Shown: piece by piece, positions 31,862 through 39,497 of the stretch
How positions within the stretch are numbered: position 1 is the stretch's first letter
How the letters are laid out: each line of letters begins with the position of its first letter
Assembly (NCBI GenBank): GCA_002331385.1
Contig: DCYB01000011.1
Coordinates: 233,459-297,458, forward strand
Origin: Comamonadaceae bacterium UBA2121
GTDB taxonomy: Bacteria > Pseudomonadota > Gammaproteobacteria > Burkholderiales > Burkholderiaceae_C
Direction: 5' to 3'
Length of the DNA: 64,000 nucleotides
Program-made: the position numbers and the translations under genes
The notes under the pieces: model-generated
Told to the model about the DNA's origin: nothing
Seen by the model: only the letters and a program-made list of their open reading frames with translations
The model's database searches: none

Positions 31862-32914
31862 TCACACCATCAGCGGGGGCTCCTGCATGGCTTCGATCTG
31901 CTCGTGCAGCATGTCGATCTGGCCGCGCCAGTAATCGCTCGATCCAAACCACGGGAAGTTGATGGGGAAAATCGGGTCGGCATAGCGGCGCGCCAGCCAG
32001 GCGCTATAGTGGATCAGGCGCAGGGTGCGCAGCGGCTCGATGAAGGCAAGCTCGCGGCGATCGAAGTCGCGGAACTGCTCGTAGCCGTCCAGCAGGGTGG
32101 ACAGTTGCATGCTGCGCTGCGGGCGCTCGCCGGACAGCAGCATCCACAGGTCCTGCACGGCGGGGCCGCTGCGTGCATCGTCCAAGTCGACAAAGTGCGG
32201 CCCTCCCCCCGTTTCATCCACGGGCGTCCACAGCACGTTGCCGGGATGGCAGTCGCCATGCAGGCGCAGTGGCTGTGTCGGGTGGAGTTGGTTGCCGATG
32301 ATGTTCAGGGCCTCGTCGCAGGCCTTGTGCCAGGCGGAGGCCTGATCGAGCGGGAGAATGTCGTGCTGCATCAACCAGTCACGGCTGTCCGTGCCGAAGG
32401 TCTGCAGGTCCAGCGCGGGACGCACGGTAAACGGCTTCAGCGCACCGACCGTGTGGATGCGCGCCAGAAAGCGGCCCGTCCATTCGAGCACTTCAAAGTC
32501 GTCCAGTTCCGGCGTGCGACCGCCGCGCCAGGGGCTCACGGCAAAGCCAAAGCCTTCGTGGCGGTGCAGCGTGCGGTTGTCGATCACCAGTGGCGCGACC
32601 ACGGGCACTTCGGCGCCGGCCAGTTCCAGGGAAAAATCGTGCTCCTCCAGAATCTGGGCATCGCTCCAGCGCCCGGGGCGGTAGAACTTGGCAACCACGC
32701 GGCTGCCGTCTTCCAGGGTGACCTGATAGACGCGGTTCTCGTAGGAGCCCAGCGCCATCAGCCGGCCATCGCCATACAGGCCGATGCCAGCCAGCGCATC
32801 GAGCACCAGATCGGGCGTCAGGCGCGCATAGGGATGCGCAGCCTCTGCGTCTGAGCCGTCGGACGGGTTGTGCGTTTCAGTAGCTGGGTGTGGAGGTGGA
32901 TGCATGGTCTGCAT
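31862..32914 (-). CDS. srkA: Stress response kinase A (YihE/RdoA-like Ser/Thr kinase)
   Basis: A 350-residue kinase of the APH-like fold. The N-loop region is MALGSYENRVYQVTLEDGSRVVAKFYRP (family glycine loop and lysine, near 55-82), the catalytic loop is LRLHGDCHPGNVLW near 218-230, and the metal Asp is in FVDLDDARSGPAVQDLW. The C-terminus INFPWFGSSDYWRGQI is typical. SrkA protects against stress-induced death in E. coli. ATG 32914 has AGG upstream and overlaps the end of the upstream kinase-USP gene by 38 bp, so the two are likely co-translated. Confidence 0.93.
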   Translation of the reverse strand: MQTMHPPPHPATETHNPSDGSDAEAAHPYARLTPDLVLDALAGIGLYGDGRLMALGSYENRVYQVTLEDGSRVVAKFYRPGRWSDAQILEEHDFSLELAGAEVPVVAPLVIDNRTLHRHEGFGFAVSPWRGGRTPELDDFEVLEWTGRFLARIHTVGALKPFTVRPALDLQTFGTDSRDWLMQHDILPLDQASAWHKACDEALNIIGNQLHPTQPLRLHGDCHPGNVLWTPVDETGGGPHFVDLDDARSGPAVQDLWMLLSGERPQRSMQLSTLLDGYEQFRDFDRRELAFIEPLRTLRLIHYSAWLARRYADPIFPINFPWFGSSDYWRGQIDMLHEQIEAMQEPPLMV

Positions 32915-34343
32915 TGTCGCCTGTTGCCAGCGCGTGAAACGGCAATTGTTGTTTCACGAGAATGACGGTGCACGGCGCGTCGCGCGCCACGCGGATCGGC
33001 ACGGTGTCGACAAAGCGCTGCATCTGCAGGCCGTGCGTGGCGGCGCCCATGATGATCATGGTGACCTGATTGCCGCGTGCGTAGCGCACCAGCGCCTCGC
33101 CCACATCGCTGGCTTCCAGCACATGGCAACTGGCGCTGTGTCCGTGCAATTGCAACGTGCCTGCCCATTGTTTGAGGCGCGAGAGGTGCTGGCGGTGCAG
33201 CGTGGTTTCGCTGCGCTCGTGCTCGCTGGTGCTGCTGTCCGAGGGTGAAATCACGGTCACGCACGCCAGCCGCGCGCCGGGGCGGATGCCGAGTGAGCGG
33301 TTCACCGCCTGGCGCAGCGAGTACATGGTGGCGTCGCTCACGTCCTTGTGCGGCACGGCCACCATCAGCAGCGGCACGGTTTGCAACTGCTCCTTGGGCA
33401 CGGGGCTGGGCTGGTAGTGCATGCCCGCGGCCTTGATCCAGCGCTTGAAGTGCGCTTTGGCGCCGGGCGCGGTGGTGCGCGCTGCACGCTCGGTGAGTGG
33501 CACTTGCTCGGGGTGCGAGAGGTCGAACGCCAGATGCGCGGCCGTGGGGTAACGCTGTGCGGCTTCGGGCTCCAGACAGCGCAGGATGATTTCCTGCAAC
33601 CAGCCCGGCACGTCTGGGCGCAACTGGCGCGGCGGTGTGGGTGTCATCCACAGGCGCTGGCGCATGCCGCCTTGCGTGGTGGGGGCGCCGAACGGCAGTT
33701 CGCCTGTGGTCATTTCATACAGGATCACGCCGATGGCGAACAGGTCGCTGCGCACGTCGCCGCGCACACCGACGATTTGCTCCGGCGCGATCCAGGCGGG
33801 CGAGCCCACGGCCTTGCGCATTTCTTCGGCCAGCAGATCGGGGTAGTGCGCGTGGCAGGACAGGCCGAAGTCCAGCAGCACCGCGCTGCCGTCGGCACGC
33901 AGCAGCACGTTGGCGGGCTTGAAGTCGAGATGGCAGACGTTTTGCTGGTGCAGGCTGTGTGCCGCCAGCGCCATGGCATTGCCGATGCGCGCGATGGCGT
34001 CGATGGCGGCCTGGGGATGGGCGTCGATCCAGTGCTGCAGCGTCTGGCCTTCGATGTACTCCATCACGATGTAGGGCAGGCGGATGAGGTCGCCCGCTGC
34101 AACGAAGCGCGGCACGTGCGGGCCGTGCAGCGCGGGCATGATTTGCAGTTCTACCTCGAAGCTGATGATGTTCTCCGCACCGTCGCCCGCCGTCATGCGC
34201 GGCACTTTCATCACCATCGGAAACCCCGGGTCGCGCGACGCCTGCGCGTATTCGACGCGGTAGATGTGCGCCATGCCGCCTGCGTGCAGGCATTCACGGA
34301 CGATGAAGCCATCGATCTCGGTCCCCGGTGTCAGCAGTTTCAT
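32877..34343 (-). CDS. Bifunctional Ser/Thr protein kinase / universal stress protein
   Basis: A 488-residue fusion. The N-terminal Hanks-type kinase has the loop LHAGGMAHIYRVEY, ATP lysine K46 in VMKVPR, catalytic loop HLDFKPANVLL (HLD for HRD, residues 138-148) and DFG at 158-160, then SPAWIAPEQIVG as activation end. The C-terminal part (about 335-470) is a universal-stress domain with LLMVAVPHKD, IIMGAATHG and VPIRVARDAPCTVILVK. No transmembrane segment is seen. ATG 34343 was chosen because the kinase fold begins there; a longer frame to 34496 exists. It lies directly downstream of a metallophosphoesterase gene and overlaps srkA. Confidence 0.9.
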   Translation of the reverse strand: MKLLTPGTEIDGFIVRECLHAGGMAHIYRVEYAQASRDPGFPMVMKVPRMTAGDGAENIISFEVELQIMPALHGPHVPRFVAAGDLIRLPYIVMEYIEGQTLQHWIDAHPQAAIDAIARIGNAMALAAHSLHQQNVCHLDFKPANVLLRADGSAVLLDFGLSCHAHYPDLLAEEMRKAVGSPAWIAPEQIVGVRGDVRSDLFAIGVILYEMTTGELPFGAPTTQGGMRQRLWMTPTPPRQLRPDVPGWLQEIILRCLEPEAAQRYPTAAHLAFDLSHPEQVPLTERAARTTAPGAKAHFKRWIKAAGMHYQPSPVPKEQLQTVPLLMVAVPHKDVSDATMYSLRQAVNRSLGIRPGARLACVTVISPSDSSTSEHERSETTLHRQHLSRLKQWAGTLQLHGHSASCHVLEASDVGEALVRYARGNQVTMIIMGAATHGLQMQRFVDTVPIRVARDAPCTVILVKQQLPFHALATGDNADHASTSTPSY

Positions 34344-34410
34344 GTCATCTGTACAGGAAAGGATGGAAGGGGCGGCTTGTGCGCACTGCGCGAGCGTGGA
34401 GGGGGATGCG

Positions 34411-35172
34411 TCACATTCCCTGCTCCAGCCGGTCGGCAAAAAACTCGGGCAGCACTTGCGTCGCCCGGATGGCGGCGGCTGCGGCCACGTAGTCATAGTC
34501 CACGCGGTGAAAGGTCATGAGCGCGGCCTCGCTGTCGTAGACCGCGTACATGGCTCGGGGATCGCCATCGCGCGGCTGGCCGCAGGAGCCGATGATCGCC
34601 AGCCATTGCCGGTGCGGGGGCACGGGAATGGACACGCCGGGCTCCGGCGTGAAGCGCATCAGCTTGGCCGTGGGGGTGAGGAAGTACAGCGCTTGGGAAT
34701 GTACGTGGCCGCTGAAGACATAGCGGATGGCCGGATCGTGCTCGGCTGCGGCGCGCATGCTGCGCTCGGCGGCGTTGCTGTCCTCCACGTAGTGCCAGTT
34801 TTCGGGCTTGTCGGCGCTGGCGTGTACCAGCAGCGCATCCATTTCCAGCTTGGCGGTGAGGGGCAGGTTGTTCAGAAAGCTCAACTGCATCGGGTTGAGC
34901 TGGGCGTGCGTCCACGCGGCGCTTTCATCCTGCGCGCGGCGGATCACCTCGGGCGGGGTCAGGGTGACTTCCTCGTGGTTGCCGCGCACGCAAGGCGCAC
35001 CACACGAGACCAGCGCCATCACGCGCTCGAGCACTTGCGCTGGATAGGCGCCATAGCCAACGAGGTCGCCAAGAAAGGCGAATTGGTGCACGTCCTGCGC
35101 ACGCGCATGCGCCAGGCAGGCGTCCAGTGCGTGGAGATTCCCGTGGAGGTCGGAGAGCAGGGCGTATTTCAT
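34411..35172 (-). CDS. Calcineurin-like metallophosphoesterase
   Basis: A 253-residue phosphoesterase of the YfcE-like/UPF type. Metal ligands are in DLHGN near residue 8, GDLVGYGAYP near 35, GNHEE near 66 and GHVHSQAL near 152, the full set for a di-metal site. The family cleaves phosphodiesters or phosphoproteins. It is transcribed just before the kinase-USP gene (67-bp gap), a pairing that suggests kinase and phosphatase act on the same targets; this is inference. Confidence 0.9.
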   Translation of the reverse strand: MKYALLSDLHGNLHALDACLAHARAQDVHQFAFLGDLVGYGAYPAQVLERVMALVSCGAPCVRGNHEEVTLTPPEVIRRAQDESAAWTHAQLNPMQLSFLNNLPLTAKLEMDALLVHASADKPENWHYVEDSNAAERSMRAAAEHDPAIRYVFSGHVHSQALYFLTPTAKLMRFTPEPGVSIPVPPHRQWLAIIGSCGQPRDGDPRAMYAVYDSEAALMTFHRVDYDYVAAAAAIRATQVLPEFFADRLEQGM

Positions 35173-35313
35173 GAGAGTTCGTTTATAGCGCGGTCAGCGC
35201 TCGAAGTTCTCATCATGAGGCGTGAAACTGATTTCTGCCTTGCTTTCCCACTGATTCTGAAGGATTTATTTATGGGTAAATTCTTATAGGCTGAGGTTCG
35301 ACGCGCAACCGGT

Positions 35314-36114
35314 TCAATACGTGGAGTTGCGCGGCGCAGCCGATGCGTCCAGGAAGCGAGCGGCCACAGCGTCGGAGGCATTGCGCAGCAAGAGCAGGTC
35401 CATCGCCACGGCTACGAACTGCGCGCCCAGTGCCAGACACTGGCGTGCGCGCTCCTCGTTCACCATCAGGATGCCCGGCGCTTTGCCTGCGGCGCGGATG
35501 CGCACGATGGCGTCGTCGATGGTCTTGCTCACGGCCGGATGCATGGGCTGGCCGGGGTAGCCCATGCTGGCCGACAGATCGGCAGGGCCGATGAAAATGC
35601 CGTCCACGCCATCCACAGCGGCGATGTCTTCGAGCTGCTCCAGGGCCTCCTGGGTCTCCACCTGCACCAGCAGGCACAGCTCGTTTTCAGAGTCGGCAAC
35701 GTAGCGGTCATCGCGCCCGAAGTGCGAGGCGCGCATCGATCCGCCCATGCCGCGCACGCCGCGCGGTGCATAGCGCATGGCGCTCACGGCAGCGCGCGCT
35801 TCGCCCGCGTTCTGCACGAAAGGCAACAATAGGGTTTGCGCTCCAATGTCGAGGTAGCGCTTGATCAGCACCGGGTCATTCCACGCGGGACGCACGACCG
35901 GATGCGAGCGGCTCACCCGGTCGGCCGCCACGGCCTGCAATTGCTGCAGCACGATCGGCACGTCATTGGGCGAGTGCTCGGTGTCCAGCAGCACCCAGTC
36001 AAAGCCCGAACCGGCAATCAACTCCGATACATAGGGCGAGGGCAGGGACGACCAGATGCCGATCTGCGACCGGCCCGAAGCCAGTGCGTGCTTGAAGTGG
36101 TTGATCTGGGGCAT
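35314..36114 (-). CDS. HpcH/HpaI-type class II aldolase
   Basis: A 266-residue metal-dependent aldolase that cleaves 2-keto-3-deoxy or 4-hydroxy-2-oxo acids to pyruvate and an aldehyde. Catalytic and metal residues: DWVLLDTEHSPND (His base, Glu/Asp near 40-48), VQVETQEALEQL (metal Glu), IFIGPADLSASMGYPGQ (metal Asp and pyruvate-binding loop), and RGVRGMGGSMRASHFGRD. Single-gene spacing to the next gene is 58 bp, where the hydroxyacyl-CoA dehydrogenase follows upstream. Substrate not determined. Confidence 0.9.
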   Translation of the reverse strand: MPQINHFKHALASGRSQIGIWSSLPSPYVSELIAGSGFDWVLLDTEHSPNDVPIVLQQLQAVAADRVSRSHPVVRPAWNDPVLIKRYLDIGAQTLLLPFVQNAGEARAAVSAMRYAPRGVRGMGGSMRASHFGRDDRYVADSENELCLLVQVETQEALEQLEDIAAVDGVDGIFIGPADLSASMGYPGQPMHPAVSKTIDDAIVRIRAAGKAPGILMVNEERARQCLALGAQFVAVAMDLLLLRNASDAVAARFLDASAAPRNSTY

Positions 36115-36172
36115 TCGGGCTCCGCTGGATACGCCATCAAAGGCGCGCCGCCGTGGCGGCGCGGGTCGCGGC

Positions 36173-37021
36173 TTAGTACTTGTAGACGCCCTGACCGGTC
36201 TTGCGGCCCAGACGGCCTGCGGCCACCATTTCCTTGAGCAGCGGGCAGGGGCGGTACTTGCTGTCGCCGAACTCTTCGAGGTACACGTCCATCACGGCAA
36301 GGCACACGTCCAGACCGATCATGTCCGCCAGTGCCAGCGGGCCGATGGGTTGGTTGCAGCCCAGCTTCATACCGGCGTCGATGTCTTCCGGCGTGGCCAG
36401 ACCTTCGGCCAGCACGAAGAAGGCTTCGTTGATCATCGGCACCAGAATGCGGTTCACCACGAAGCCCGGCGCGTTCTTCACGGTGATGGGGCTCTTGCCG
36501 AGCTTTTCGGCCAGCGCCTTCACGGCGTCGTGCGTGGCGTCGCTGGTTTGCAGGCCACGGATGATTTCCACCAGCGCCATCATCGGCACGGGGTTGAAGA
36601 AGTGCATGCCGATGAACTTGTCGGCGCGGCTGGTAACGGCGGCCAGCTTGGTGATGGAGATCGACGAGGTGTTGGACGCCAGAATCACCTCGGGCGCCAC
36701 GAGCTCATCGATCTGCTTGAGGATCTTGACCTTCAGGTCGTAGTTTTCCGTAGCGGCTTCGATCACGATCTGCGCGGCCTTCAGGTCGTCGTAGCTGGTC
36801 GAGCCCTTGATGCGGCCCAGCGCGGCGGCCTTGTCGGCTTCGGAGATTTTCTCTTTCTTGATCAGACGATCCAGACTGCTGCCCACCGTGGCGATACCCT
36901 TTTGCACGGCCGCGTCGGAGATGTCCACCATCACCACATGGATGCCGGAAACCGCACATGCCTGTGCAATGCCATTGCCCATCGTGCCTGCGCCAATGAT
37001 GCCCACCGTAGAAATCGTCAT
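36173..37021 (-). CDS. 3-hydroxybutyryl-CoA dehydrogenase
   Basis: A 282-residue NAD(P)-dependent dehydrogenase of the Hbd/PaaH type. The Rossmann loop is VGIIGAGTMGNGIAQAC near residue 6, the catalytic dyad is in SNTSSISITKLA and GMHFFNPVPMMALVEII (His and its Glu partner), and NAPGFVVNRILVPMINEA closes the domain; the end is GRKTGQGVYKY. ATG 37021 is supported by AAGG upstream and by the family start; the frame itself continues far upstream to 38257 as an artefact. Divergent from the GMC gene. It interconverts acetoacetyl-CoA and 3-hydroxybutyryl-CoA in fatty-acid or polyhydroxybutyrate metabolism. Confidence 0.95.
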   Translation of the reverse strand: MTISTVGIIGAGTMGNGIAQACAVSGIHVVMVDISDAAVQKGIATVGSSLDRLIKKEKISEADKAAALGRIKGSTSYDDLKAAQIVIEAATENYDLKVKILKQIDELVAPEVILASNTSSISITKLAAVTSRADKFIGMHFFNPVPMMALVEIIRGLQTSDATHDAVKALAEKLGKSPITVKNAPGFVVNRILVPMINEAFFVLAEGLATPEDIDAGMKLGCNQPIGPLALADMIGLDVCLAVMDVYLEEFGDSKYRPCPLLKEMVAAGRLGRKTGQGVYKY

Positions 37022-37132
37022 GTCAATGTGCCTTCTAGAATTGAAAAAGAAAATGAGAGCGGTCTCGGAATCTGGCGTAATGGTATCGGCAAACCTTGCC
37101 GCCACTTGAAATACTCTAGGAGCAACTGTCAC

Positions 37133-38761
37133 ATGTTCGACTACATCGTGATCGGGGGAGGCTCGGCAGGCAGCGTGCTCGCCGGACGCCTGAGTGAGGA
37201 TCCGGCCGTGCGCGTGTGCCTGATCGAAGCCGGTGGGCCGGACCGCAGTGCGCTCATCCATTGCCCTGCCGGATTGGCGCTGATGGCGAAAACGGGCCGC
37301 TTCAACTGGGCTTTGCCAACCACGCCGCAGCCAGGACTGGGCGGGCGGCGCGGATTCCAGCCGCGTGGCAAGGTGCTGGGCGGATCCAGTTCGGTCAACG
37401 CGATGATCTATGCGCGCGGCATGCCGCAGGACTACGACCACTGGGAGGCGCAAGGCAATCCCGGCTGGGGCTGGCGTGACGTCTCGCCGTATTTCTTGCG
37501 CTCGGAGAACAACGAGCGCGGCGCGAGTGCGCTGCACGGCACGGGCGGACCGCTCAACGTAGCCGACCTGCAGCAGCCGCACCGCATGAGCCGCGCGTTT
37601 GTCGAGGCGGGCGTGCAGGCGGGGCATGTGCACAACTCGGATTTCAACGGTGCGCAGCTCGAAGGCGTGGGCCTGTACCAGGTCACGCATCGCAACGGAG
37701 AACGCTTCAGCGCCGCCAAGGCCTATCTCACGCCACACTTGCAGCGCCCGAATCTGCAGGTGGTCACGCAGGCGCATGTGACGCGCATCCTGTTCGACGA
37801 GCACAAGCGCGCCACCGGCGTGGCCTACCTGCGCGACGGCTCCATTCACACTGAGCGCGCCACGCGGGAAGTGCTGCTGTGCGCGGGCGCACTGCTCTCG
37901 CCGCAGGTGCTCATGCTCTCGGGCATCGGCGATGCGCAGGCGTTGCAGGCGCATGGCATCGAGGTTGTGCACCACCAACCGGGCGTGGGCGAGCAGTTGC
38001 ATGACCACCCCGACGTGGTGCAGGTCATGGACACGCCAGCCGTGAAAGACCTGTTCGGCGTGTCGTTGACCGGCGCCATGCACCTGTTGCGCGGCGTTGT
38101 CGACTGGCGCAGCCACAGACGCGGCATGCTGACCACCAACTTTGCCGAAGCAGGCGGCTTCATCAAAAGCCGCCCGGAGCTCGAATGGCCCGATCTGCAA
38201 TTGCACTTCGTCATCGGCAAGCTGCTGGACCACGGGCGCAAGACCGTGTTCGGGCACGGCTACTCATGCCACGTCTGCCTGCTGCAACCGGCCAGCCGTG
38301 GCAGCGTGAAACTGGCGAGCAGCGATCCGCTGGTGCCGCCGTTGATCGATCCTGCGTTCTTGTCGCATCCCGACGATCTGCACACCCTGGTGCAGGGCGT
38401 GCGCAAGATGCGCGAAATTTTGTCGCAACCCGCGCTGGCGCAATGGGGCGGCACGGAGCTGGAACACTCCGCCAAGGCGGTGAGCGACGCAGATATTGCC
38501 CAGTTCGTGCGCGACTATGCGGACACCATCTACCACCCGGTAGGCTCGTGCCGCATGGGGCCGGGCGAGCGCGATGTGGTGGATGCGCAGTTGCGGGTGA
38601 AGGGGGTGCAGGGGCTGCGGGTGGTGGATGCTTCGGTGATGCCGCGGATTGTGAGTGGGAATACGAATGCGCCGGTGGTGATGATGGCGGAGCGGGTGGT
38701 GGGGTGGATTCGTTCTTCTTCTTCTTCTTCTACTTCCTCTACTTCCTCTTCTTCCTTATGA
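37133..38761 (+). CDS. GMC-family FAD oxidoreductase (choline/alcohol dehydrogenase-like)
   Basis: A 542-residue flavoprotein. The N-terminal dinucleotide motif is YIVIGGGSAGSVLAGRLSED, the GMC signature 1 is GRRGFQPRGKVLGGSSSVNAM-like around residue 70-90, signature 2 is GALLSPQVLMLSGIG near 260, and the active-site region HPVGSCRMGPGERDVVD lies near 470. The oxidised substrate is probably a primary or aryl alcohol. After the normal end AERVVGWIR there is an odd tail of about 15 mostly serine residues encoded by a TTC/TCT repeat. ATG 37133 has AGGAG upstream; the frame is open back to 36056. Confidence 0.93.
   Translation: MFDYIVIGGGSAGSVLAGRLSEDPAVRVCLIEAGGPDRSALIHCPAGLALMAKTGRFNWALPTTPQPGLGGRRGFQPRGKVLGGSSSVNAMIYARGMPQDYDHWEAQGNPGWGWRDVSPYFLRSENNERGASALHGTGGPLNVADLQQPHRMSRAFVEAGVQAGHVHNSDFNGAQLEGVGLYQVTHRNGERFSAAKAYLTPHLQRPNLQVVTQAHVTRILFDEHKRATGVAYLRDGSIHTERATREVLLCAGALLSPQVLMLSGIGDAQALQAHGIEVVHHQPGVGEQLHDHPDVVQVMDTPAVKDLFGVSLTGAMHLLRGVVDWRSHRRGMLTTNFAEAGGFIKSRPELEWPDLQLHFVIGKLLDHGRKTVFGHGYSCHVCLLQPASRGSVKLASSDPLVPPLIDPAFLSHPDDLHTLVQGVRKMREILSQPALAQWGGTELEHSAKAVSDADIAQFVRDYADTIYHPVGSCRMGPGERDVVDAQLRVKGVQGLRVVDASVMPRIVSGNTNAPVVMMAERVVGWIRSSSSSSTSSTSSSSL
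38713..38757 (+). repeat. TTC/TCC trinucleotide microsatellite encoding a polyserine tail
   Basis: Runs of TTC/TCT, interrupted by TAC and CTC, end the GMC oxidoreductase gene. Such pyrimidine-rich trinucleotide tracts are prone to slippage, which here would change tail length but keep the frame. Confidence 0.8.
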
Positions 38762-38785
38762 ATTTTGGAGTTTGCTTTGGGGTTG

Positions 38786-39066
38786 TTTTCCGGAGCCGGG
38801 ATGTCCGCCCGGCGGCGGAGTAACTTTTTGGTCTTGCCCAAAAAGTCACCAAAAATGCGCCTTCAAGTCATGCGACAAAAACTCGCTTCGTTCCTGCGTC
38901 ACTCCGCTCAAACAGCTTGTCGCAAAAGTGATCTGGAGAGGTATGCACGGCACATCGCTGCGCTTGTGCCTTTTGTATCTCGCGACTTCGCGAGATGTCC
39001 GTGCACGAGCGTCGCGCAATAGCGTGTAGGGGGTTCTGCTGCAGGATTGGAAAGCGTTTTTTTGGG
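38786..39066. repeat. Palindromic intergenic element, copy A (truncated)
   Basis: Starts TTTTCCGGAGCCGGGATG and contains ACTTTTTGGTCTTGCCCAAA; about 215 bp of it (to about 38999) is nearly identical to copy B with an offset of 296-297 bp. A central perfect hairpin ATCTCGCGA-CT-TCGCGAGAT sits at 38977-38996. The right arm ends early, at the T-run near 39066, where copy B begins. Short open frames inside it are spurious. Confidence 0.85.
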
Positions 39067-39081
39067 GTTGCTTGGGGTTTG

Positions 39082-39480
39082 TTTTCCGGAGCCGGGATGT
39101 CCGCCCGGCGGCGGAGTAACTTTTTGGTCTTGCCCAAAAAGTCACCAAAAATGCGCCTTCAAGTCATGCGACAAAAACTCGCTTCGTTCCTTCGTCACTC
39201 CGCTCAAACAGCTTGTCGCAAAAGTGATCTGAAGAGGAGGGTTCGGCACATCGCTGCGCTTGTGCCTTTTTGCATCTCGCGACTTCGCGAGATGTCCGCG
39301 CACGAGCGTAGCGATGTGCCGTTAGTTACTCTTGTCAACTGACTTGCGGCAGTTGTCTGAACGGAGCGCGATAGCGCGTAGTGAGTTCTGCCGCAGGATT
39401 TAAAAGCGATTTTTTGGTCAATTTTTGGTCAAGACCAAAAAGTGACTGCCCCGCCGGGGGCAGTCCCGGCATCGGGAAAA
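39082..39480. repeat. Palindromic intergenic element, copy B (full length)
   Basis: A roughly 400-bp imperfect palindrome. The left end TTTTCCGGAGCCGGGATG matches the reverse complement of the right end, TTTTCCCGATGCCGGGAC, followed on both sides by ACTTTTTGGTCTTG. Inner arms GGCACATCGCTGCGCTTGTG (left) and its near reverse complement ending GATGTGCC (right) flank a central perfect hairpin at 39274-39293. No transposase is nearby. It fills the gap between the convergent GMC and amn genes. Confidence 0.85.
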
Positions 39481-39497
39481 AAGACGGATAAAAAGAA

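Noticed and set aside
35240..35290. Five-codon frame ATG GGT AAA TTC TTA after GAAGGATTT
   Set aside because: Too short to support as a gene; the gap between aldolase and phosphoesterase genes shows nothing else.
36056..37132. N-terminal extension of the GMC oxidoreductase by about 359 residues
   Set aside because: It overlaps the hydroxyacyl-CoA dehydrogenase gene on the other strand; the GMC fold and a ribosome site start at 37133.
38765..39342. Short frames of 85-115 codons inside the palindromic repeats
   Set aside because: They repeat in both copies only because the DNA repeats, have no ribosome site, and the opposite strand shows equally long frames; treated as repeat sequence.
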